A DNA stretch of 47,658 bases from an uncultured Lachnospiraceae bacterium (GTDB lineage: Bacteria; Bacillota; Clostridia; Lachnospirales; Lachnospiraceae): the NCBI GenBank assembly GCA_945787565.1, contig CALZIE010000004.1:1-47658 (forward strand), read 5' to 3'. Shown one piece after another: positions 42,169-47,658 of this stretch. The notes beneath the pieces are model-generated. The model ran no database searches, had not been told where the DNA came from, and was given only the letters and a program-made list of their open reading frames with translations. The position numbers and the translations under genes are program-made. Numbering within the stretch: position 1 is the first letter of the stretch; every line of letters begins with the position of its first letter.

Positions 42169-43500
42169 ATGTTTAAAACGGTCAGAAATGCCTTTAAGAT
42201 TAAAGATATTAGAAACAGACTGTTATTTACGTTTATAGCACTTTTAATTGTTAGACTTGGTTCTCAACTCCCTGTACCGGGAGTTGACCAGGACTACTTT
42301 GCAAGCTGGATGGCCACTCAGTTCGGGGGTAGTCTAGGTTTCCTAGACACCTTAACAGGTGGCTCTTTCACGCAGATGTCTATATTTGCATTAAATATTT
42401 CACCATACATCACCTCTTCCATCATCATGCAGTTGTTAACAATTGCAATCCCGAAACTGGAGGAACTTCAGAAAGACGGAGAAGACGGAAGAAAGAAAAT
42501 TGCAGAGATCTCAAGATATCTGACAATTGGTTTAGCAATTGTGGAATCCGTAGCCATGACAATTGGTTTCGGAAGAAGCGGTGTGTTAACCGGCGGTTTA
42601 ACTTTTATGAATGTAGTTGTAATCACAGCTTCCTTCACAGCAGGGTCCGCATTCTTAATGTGGCTTGGTGAAAGAATTACTGAAAAGGGTGTTGGTAATG
42701 GTATTTCAATTATCTTATTAATTAATATTATTTCTGGCCTTCCTAGTCAGTTAACTAGTTTAGTGCAGCAGTTTGTAACAGGTGCTAGTACCGTTGTCAA
42801 TGGTGTTATCAGTGCAGTTGTTATTTTAGCTGTTGTTGTACTTACAGTAGTTTTAGTTATCCTTTTACAGGATGCACAAAGAAAGATTCCTGTACAGTAT
42901 GCTAAGAAAATCCAGGGAAGAAAGATGGTTGGCGGACAGTCATCCTTCATTCCTTTAAAGGTTAATACCGCAGGTGTTATCCCGGTTATTTTCGCGATGT
43001 CTATTATGCAGTTCCCGATTATTATCGCGTCTTTCTTTGGTGTTTCCCCAGCGAGAGCATATTTCTGGCCTAAGGTATTATACCTGCTAAGTTCCGGATC
43101 ATGGTTTAACTGGAGAGATGGTGCATTCAAGTATACACTTGGTGTAGTAATCTATATTGCATTAATCTTATTCTTTGCATATTTCTATACATCGATTACA
43201 TTTAATCCGATGGAAATTGCAAATAATATGAAGAAACAGGGTGGTTTCATCCCAGGTATCCGCCCAGGCAAACCAACCACAGAATATTTAAATAAGGTAT
43301 TAAATTACATTATTTTCATTGGTGCGATTGGTCTTACCATTGTCGCGGTTATCCCAATTTTCTTCTCCGGTATGTTTAATGCAAACGTATCTTTAAGTGG
43401 TACATCCGTTATCATTATCGTAGGTGTTATCCTTGAAACAATGAAGCAGATCGAATCACAGATGTTAGTACGTCATTACAAAGGATTTTTGAATGACTAA
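42169..43500 (+). CDS. secY: Preprotein translocase channel SecY
   Basis: A 443-residue, ten-span membrane channel that exports proteins with SecE (encoded at 1111-1320) and SecA. It begins with the amphipathic F-K-I-K-D-I-R-N-R-L-L-F-T. Family signatures L-P-V-P-G-V near the first span, G-S-F-T-Q-M-S-I-F-A-L-N-I-S-P-Y-I and I-P-G-I-R-P-G-K-P-T are present. No internal deletion was seen. Confidence 0.97.
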   Translation: MFKTVRNAFKIKDIRNRLLFTFIALLIVRLGSQLPVPGVDQDYFASWMATQFGGSLGFLDTLTGGSFTQMSIFALNISPYITSSIIMQLLTIAIPKLEELQKDGEDGRKKIAEISRYLTIGLAIVESVAMTIGFGRSGVLTGGLTFMNVVVITASFTAGSAFLMWLGERITEKGVGNGISIILLINIISGLPSQLTSLVQQFVTGASTVVNGVISAVVILAVVVLTVVLVILLQDAQRKIPVQYAKKIQGRKMVGGQSSFIPLKVNTAGVIPVIFAMSIMQFPIIIASFFGVSPARAYFWPKVLYLLSSGSWFNWRDGAFKYTLGVVIYIALILFFAYFYTSITFNPMEIANNMKKQGGFIPGIRPGKPTTEYLNKVLNYIIFIGAIGLTIVAVIPIFFSGMFNANVSLSGTSVIIIVGVILETMKQIESQMLVRHYKGFLND

Positions 43501-43588
43501 TGTAGCTGTGGTTGAATAAGTTACATTTCAATTATGCGAACATATTCAGAGTGGCTTACTAGCCACCCATACAGTACACAAAGATTAG

Positions 43589-43619
43589 GGTGGAGCAAGA
43601 CTTTTGCTCCACCTTTTTT
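43589..43619 (+). terminator. Terminator after secY
   Basis: GGTGGAGCAA (43589-43598) pairs with TTGCTCCACC (43604-43613), then TTTTTT. A second small hairpin GTGGCTTACTAGCCAC lies just upstream (43552-43567). It splits the cluster between secY and adk, or attenuates it. Confidence 0.88.
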
Positions 43620-43678
43620 AGCACAGCCTTAATGACTGGTCGTAATCATCGTAAACATATAAACATTGGAGGCATATT

Positions 43679-44320
43679 ATGAAAATCGTTATGTTAGGAG
43701 CTCCTGGCGCAGGAAAGGGAACACAGGCAAAGAAGATTGCAGAAAAGTATGGTGTACCACACATTTCTACAGGTGATATTTTCCGTGCGAATATCAAGAA
43801 CAATACAGAACTTGGTAAGAAAGCAAAAGAATATATGGATCAGGGACTTTTAGTTCCAGATGAATTAACACTTGATCTAATCATGGATCGTTTCAAACAG
43901 GATGACTGTAAGGACGGCTATGTACTTGATGGTTTCCCAAGAACCATTCCGCAGGCAGAAGCATTAACAAAAGCATTAACCGAAGCAGGCGAAAAGCTTG
44001 ATTTTGCAATTAATGTAGAAGTACCAGATGAAAACATCGTGACACGTATGTCCGGCAGAAGAGCGTGTCTTGCATGTGGTGGCACATACCACATTGTTTT
44101 TAATCCTACAAAACAGGAAGGCGTATGTGACTCCTGTGGCGGTGGACTCGTATTAAGAGACGATGACAAGCCAGAAACAGTTGCAAAACGTCTTAATGTA
44201 TACCATGACCAGACAAGTCCGTTAATCGAGTACTACAAAGGTCAGGGCATCTTAAAAGATGTAGATGGTACAAAAGATGTTGCAGAAGTTTTTAACGATA
44301 TTGTAGGCATTCTTGGTTAA
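43679..44320 (+). CDS. adk: Adenylate kinase
   Basis: A 213-residue enzyme converting ATP + AMP to 2 ADP. Walker A loop G7-A-P-G-A-G-K13-G-T, AMP-binding S-T-G-D-I-F-R and the D-G-F-P-R-T segment are present. The long LID domain carries a four-cysteine zinc site, C130, C133, C150 and C153. A GGAGG lies 8 bases before the ATG. No convincing promoter after the secY terminator was found, so read-through may be used. Confidence 0.97.
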   Translation: MKIVMLGAPGAGKGTQAKKIAEKYGVPHISTGDIFRANIKNNTELGKKAKEYMDQGLLVPDELTLDLIMDRFKQDDCKDGYVLDGFPRTIPQAEALTKALTEAGEKLDFAINVEVPDENIVTRMSGRRACLACGGTYHIVFNPTKQEGVCDSCGGGLVLRDDDKPETVAKRLNVYHDQTSPLIEYYKGQGILKDVDGTKDVAEVFNDIVGILG

Positions 44321-44367
44321 TAATAGATTATGGTTAGCCTTTCGCGAAGAATTGAGGAGAACACACG

Positions 44368-45126
44368 ATGTCAATAACAATTAAATCTGCAAGGGAAATT
44401 GAATTAATGAGGGAAGCCGGCCGTATTTTAGCTGAAGTGCATGAGCGCCTCGCTGAGATCGTGAAACCGGGTATTTCCACAAAGGATATCGATAAGTATG
44501 GGGAAGAGTTAATCCGCTCTTACGGGTGTATTCCTTCCTTCTTACACTATAATGGATATCCTGCGTCGATCTGTGTCTCCGTTAATGAAGAAGTTGTCCA
44601 TGGTATCCCGAATAAAAAGAGGATTTTAAATAGCGGTGATATTGTAAGCTTAGATGCAGGCGTTATTTATAAAGGGTATCATTCCGATGCAGCGAGAACA
44701 CTAGCAGTTGGCGAAATCAGTGAAGATGCGAAACGACTGATTGAAGTAACAAAGCAAAGTTTCTTTGAAGGTATTAAATTTGCAAAAGAAGGTTATCATT
44801 TACATGACATCTCTGCAGCAATTGAAGATTATGTAGTCGCACATGGATATTCCTGTGTAAGGGATTTAGTTGGTCATGGCATTGGAACCGAACTTCATGA
44901 GGATCCGCAGATTCCGAATTTCCGTCAGAAGAGAAGAGGATGTAAGCTTCAGGCGGGCATGACATTAGCAATAGAGCCAATGGTCAATGCTAAGAAGCCT
45001 GAAGTAAAGTGGTTAGAAGATGAGTGGACGGTAGTAACCTCAGACCACAGTTTATCTGCCCATTATGAGAATACAATCGTAATTACGACAGGTGAACCTG
45101 AAGTATTATCGTTAAGGCTAGATTAG
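44368..45126 (+). CDS. map: Methionine aminopeptidase, type I
   Basis: A 252-residue enzyme that removes the N-terminal methionine of new proteins. All five metal ligands are present: D96, D107, H170, E203 and E234. H-G-I-P near residue 77 and G-H-G-I-G around the ligand histidine are typical. No SEC-C zinc extension. It lies between adk and infA, the usual Firmicutes order; a KOW-domain (L14e-type) gene found in Bacillus is absent here. Confidence 0.96.
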   Translation: MSITIKSAREIELMREAGRILAEVHERLAEIVKPGISTKDIDKYGEELIRSYGCIPSFLHYNGYPASICVSVNEEVVHGIPNKKRILNSGDIVSLDAGVIYKGYHSDAARTLAVGEISEDAKRLIEVTKQSFFEGIKFAKEGYHLHDISAAIEDYVVAHGYSCVRDLVGHGIGTELHEDPQIPNFRQKRRGCKLQAGMTLAIEPMVNAKKPEVKWLEDEWTVVTSDHSLSAHYENTIVITTGEPEVLSLRLD

Positions 45127-45153
45127 CAATCAAAGATTGATGGAGGTATTAGA

Positions 45154-45372
45154 ATGTCAAAAGCAGACGTTGTAGAAATTGAAGGAACAGTGATTGAGAA
45201 ATTACCAAACGCTATGTTCCAGGTGGAATTAGAAAATGGACACAAAGTATTAGCCCATATCAGCGGCAAACTTCGTATGAACTTCATTAAAATTGTACCA
45301 GGTGATAAAGTTACTTTGGAATTATCTCCATATGACCTTACAAAAGGTAGAATTATCTGGCGTGATAAATAA
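45154..45372 (+). CDS. infA: Translation initiation factor IF-1
   Basis: A 72-residue OB-fold factor that occupies the ribosomal A site during initiation. Core [20 protein letters not shown] and [11 protein letters not shown] are typical. TGGAGGT precedes the ATG. A small AGAAG...CTTCT stem with TTTTATTTT follows the stop and may end the transcript. Confidence 0.97.
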   Translation: MSKADVVEIEGTVIEKLPNAMFQVELENGHKVLAHISGKLRMNFIKIVPGDKVTLELSPYDLTKGRIIWRDK

Positions 45373-45666
45373 GAGAAGACCCCTTCTTTTATTTTCCCCA
45401 AAATTGTAACCTGTGTTTCGTGATTTTAGGCGGAACATGTCAAAAAAGTTTGTCCTTATATGATGAGAATATGAATTTTTATGCATACTAATACAGAATA
45501 AAAATCAGAATTTCGTCAGTAAATGGCGTTGGACTGCGAGGCAGCCATGTAAGTCCATAAGCTACTGTACTTTTTAAAAAAGGAACCGCTAGTGAATGAA
45601 AAACTAAGAAACGGCATGAAAAATGAAAAAATTATTTTTATTTGTTGAAAATTAGAAAGATTCTGC
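45373..45666. other. infA-rpmJ spacer
   Basis: The infA-rpmJ gap is 358 bases, unusually long inside this cluster. It contains the weak infA terminator (45374-45396), a GGACT...AGTCC stem around 45530-45556, and AT-rich DNA leading to the rpmJ promoter. No gene is supported. Confidence 0.5.
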
Positions 45667-45695
45667 TTGCCATTCTGAATGAAAAGTGCTATAAT
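45667..45695 (+). promoter_or_regulatory. Internal promoter before rpmJ
   Basis: TTGCCA (45667-45672), 17 bases, perfect TATAAT (45690-45695). It would drive rpmJ and the rpsM-rpsK-rpsD genes independently of the upstream spc-type genes. Confidence 0.78.
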
Positions 45696-45730
45696 GATAA
45701 ACGGACTTTTTTTGAAAGGAGTGAATTGTA

Positions 45731-45844
45731 ATGAAGGTTAGATCTTCAGTTAAACCAATTTGCGAAAAGTGTAAAATTATTAAGAGAAAGGGTGCAATCA
45801 GAGTAATCTGCGAAAACCCTAAACACAAACAAAGACAAGGCTAA
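45731..45844 (+). CDS. rpmJ: 50S ribosomal protein L36
   Basis: A 37-residue L36, the smallest ribosomal protein, with zinc ligands C11, C14, C27 and H32. Reading [11 protein letters not shown] and ending H-K-Q-R-Q-G, it fits the zinc-binding form. AAAGGAGTG precedes the ATG. Confidence 0.97.
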
Positions 45845-45847
45845 TAT

Positions 45848-45872
45848 CAATTGAAAAGGTCGTTTTCAATTG
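45848..45872 (+). other. Hairpin after rpmJ
   Basis: CAATTGAAAA (45848-45857) and TTTTCAATTG (45863-45872), a perfect 10-bp stem with GGTCG loop, three bases after the rpmJ stop. Only TTTCC follows, so it is a weak terminator at best. Confidence 0.6.
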
Positions 45873-46308
45873 TTTCCATAAAGGTGCAATAAGAGCACTT
45901 ATATAGAAATAGTTCTTGCTTTCTGTGTTACAACTGCTCACACGGAACGACTGTGACATTTTTAGTCCTGTCACAGTGTCTATGGAGCAATATTGTGATA
46001 TTGTGGGTCACATGATGTGATTTTAGAATGATCGTCATTATCGGTACATTCTTTCAGCAATCAAGAGAATTGCTGTCACAATTTAAAGCGGCTGACGTGA
46101 AGGCAGCGCTTTTAGCTGTCCTATTACGTAGGACACACCGGGAAGGGTTGTCATTCACGGTAAATTCATAGTAATACCCATTTAGGGTGTTATGAAATCG
46201 TATCAATTAAACAACGGGTTAGGGAGAGGGTTCTGTGCTCATTTCACTTGCCGTATGGCATGTTACAGGACGCCCTGACAGAATTCATTAATGGAGGTGC
46301 ATAGTCAC
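45873..46308 (+). promoter_or_regulatory. Long structured leader of the rpsM operon
   Basis: About 436 bases with several strong hairpins: ACTGTGACA/TGTCACAGT (45950-45958/45969-45977), CAGCAAT/ATTGCTG (46055-46061/46069-46075), TGTCCTA/TAGGACA (46117-46123/46129-46135) and ACCC/GGGT near 46177. No promoter or terminator stands out. S4 represses the rpsM operon in E. coli through a leader pseudoknot, and clostridial S4 leaders are reported, so this may be an S4-responsive leader. Confidence 0.55.
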
Positions 46309-46677
46309 ATGGCTCGTATCAGTGGTGTAGACTTACCAAGAGAAAAACGTGTTGAAATCGGTCTTACTTATGTATATGGTATCGGTAGAGTAAGTGCTGG
46401 TCGTATCCTTGCTAAAGCAGGCGTTAACCCAGACACACGTTGTAGAGATTTAACAGACGAAGAAGTAGGTAAAATTCGTGACGTTATCGACGAAACAATG
46501 CTTGTTGAAGGTGATTTAAGAAGAGAAATCGCTATGAACATCAAGAGATTACAGGAAATCGGATGCTACAGAGGTATTCGTCATAGAAAAGGTCTTCCAG
46601 TTCGTGGTCAGAAAACAAAGACTAACGCAAGAACTAGAAAAGGTCCTAAGCGTACTGTTGCTAACAAGAAGAAATAA
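46309..46677 (+). CDS. rpsM: 30S ribosomal protein S13
   Basis: A 122-residue S13 of the small-subunit head, touching P-site t[14 protein letters not shown] start, G-I-G segment (Y-V-Y-G-I-G-R) and the basic tail [14 protein letters not shown] are typical. ATG 46309 follows TGGAGGTGC; an in-frame ATG at 46291 is part of that site. Confidence 0.97.
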   Translation: MARISGVDLPREKRVEIGLTYVYGIGRVSAGRILAKAGVNPDTRCRDLTDEEVGKIRDVIDETMLVEGDLRREIAMNIKRLQEIGCYRGIRHRKGLPVRGQKTKTNARTRKGPKRTVANKKK

Positions 46678-46746
46678 TAAAAATATCGGAATGAGTGCTT
46701 CCATGGGAAATACTCAAGAGTTAAAAATCCAATAGGAGGGTTTGTA

Positions 46747-47145
46747 ATGGCTAAGAAGATAGCAGCTAAAAAAGTGACAAAGAAACGTGTTAGAAAAAAT
46801 GTCGATCGTGGACAGGCACACATTCAGTCATCTTTTAATAATACAATTGTTACCTTAACAGATGCAGAAGGTAACGCTCTTTCATGGGCAAGTGCTGGTG
46901 GTTTAGGATTTAGAGGTTCTAAGAAATCTACTCCTTTCGCAGCACAGATGGCAGCTGAAACTGCAGCAAAGGCAGCTTTAGTTCATGGTTTAAAATCAGT
47001 TGAAGTTATGGTAAAGGGTCCTGGTTCAGGTAGAGAAGCAGCAATCCGTGCTCTTCAGGCTTGTGGTATCGAAGTAACAAGCATTAAAGACGTAACTCCA
47101 GTTCCACACAACGGTTGTAGACCACCAAAACGCAGAAGAGTATAA
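46747..47145 (+). CDS. rpsK: 30S ribosomal protein S11
   Basis: A 132-residue S11 in the small-subunit platform. It has a lysine-rich N-terminus, then [15 protein letters not shown] and [13 protein letters not shown]. It ends P-P-K-R-R-R-V. AGGAGG precedes the ATG. Confidence 0.97.
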   Translation: MAKKIAAKKVTKKRVRKNVDRGQAHIQSSFNNTIVTLTDAEGNALSWASAGGLGFRGSKKSTPFAAQMAAETAAKAALVHGLKSVEVMVKGPGSGREAAIRALQACGIEVTSIKDVTPVPHNGCRPPKRRRV

Positions 47146-47163
47146 TATAGGAGGTAAATTGAG

Positions 47164-47658
47164 ATGGCAAGAGATATGAGTCCTGTATTAAAGAGATGTA
47201 GAAGTCTTGACTTAGACCCAACATTCTTAGGTATTGACAAGAAATCTAACAGAAACTTTTCCAGAGCAGGTAAAAAAGTAAGTGAATACGGCTTACAGTT
47301 AAGAGAAAAGCAGAAAGCTAAATTCATCTATGGTGTATTAGAAAAACCTTTCAGAAATAACTTTGAAAAGGCTAAAAAGTTAAAATACGGTACAACCGGT
47401 GAAAACTTAATGATTCTTTTAGAATTAAGACTTGACAACGTTATGTTCCGTTTAGGATATGGTAGAACTAGAACAGAAGCTAGACAGATCGTAGATCACA
47501 AGCACGTTTTAGTAAACGGCAAATGCGTTAACATCCCATCTTACGTAGTTAAAGCTGGTGACGTTATCGAAATCAAGGAAAAACATAAATCCGCTCAGAG
47601 ATACAAAGATATCTTAGAAGTAACAGAAGGCAGATTAGTTCCAGCTTGGCTTGAAGCT
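47164..47658 (+). CDS. rpsD: 30S ribosomal protein S4 (3' end beyond window)
   Basis: 165 of about 197 expected codons are visible; the frame is open at the window edge. S4 initiates small-subunit assembly and can repress its own operon. It lacks the four-cysteine zinc site at the N-terminus (only C12 is seen). The S4 RNA-binding domain ([10 protein letters not shown]... H-V-L-V-N-G-K) spans about 97-125. TAGGAGGT precedes the ATG. Confidence 0.96.
   Translation, partial: MARDMSPVLKRCRSLDLDPTFLGIDKKSNRNFSRAGKKVSEYGLQLREKQKAKFIYGVLEKPFRNNFEKAKKLKYGTTGENLMILLELRLDNVMFRLGYGRTRTEARQIVDHKHVLVNGKCVNIPSYVVKAGDVIEIKEKHKSAQRYKDILEVTEGRLVPAWLEA

Noticed and set aside
45530..45560. tRNA-like fold in the infA-rpmJ gap
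   Set aside because: No cloverleaf, T-loop or acceptor pairing; only a single stem. No tRNA or rRNA gene was found anywhere in the window.

Overview
The window is AT-rich, low-GC Gram-positive (Clostridia) DNA. I infer Lachnospiraceae from the ribosomal-protein cluster order, the strong AGGAGG ribosome-binding sites, sigma-A-type promoters (TTGACA/TATAAT), the C-form S14 and the zinc-lid adenylate kinase. I cannot name the species. It covers the main transcription/translation locus in two blocks separated by about 17 kb of unrelated genes.

Layout. (1) 1-4490: rpmG-secE-nusG-rplK-rplA and a separately promoted rplJ-rplL unit with an L10-type leader and attenuator. (2) 4505-5852: a long imperfect hairpin element and a reverse-strand secreted protein, an unusual intrusion between rplL and rpoB. 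(3) 6591-14553: rpoB-rpoC with their own promoter and a 320-nt leader. (4) 14571-31676: accessory and housekeeping genes: PAP2-type membrane phosphatase, a small acidic protein, fba, a polyprenyl glycosylphosphotransferase, a degenerate pyroglutamyl-peptidase-like protein, a patatin phospholipase, a degenerate rhamnulokinase-like protein, ridA, a diguanylate cyclase, a reverse-strand pspA-ydjG-ydjH-ydjI membrane-stress operon, an RlmI-like methyltransferase, an orphan small RNA and mltG. (5) 31896-47658: S10-spc-alpha cluster, rpsJ to rpsD (rpsD cut by the window end), with secY, adk, map, infA and rpmJ inside. The rpsL-rpsG-fusA-tuf genes that often lie between rpoC and rpsJ in Firmicutes are absent here.

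The most interesting signal is a family of five long hairpins (1-180, 4505-4710, 14571-14773, 29061-29301, 30007-30210). All have the same orientation and lie in intergenic space, most of them just after the end of a gene or transcript. Arm sequences differ between copies but stay self-complementary. Short unpaired motifs are nearly invariant: a CTAT/CTAT internal loop near the tip, and a two-sided loop around a 4-bp helix that covaries (CATG:CATG, CAAG:CTTG, CGAG:CTCG). This is the pattern of a structured RNA, or of a single-stranded DNA hairpin recognised by a protein. I do not recognise it as a named family. Other notable items are an orphan approximately 154-nt transcript at 29841-29994 with a near-consensus promoter and its own terminator, two enzyme homologues that appear to have lost catalytic residues, and several long structured leaders upstream of ribosomal protein genes.
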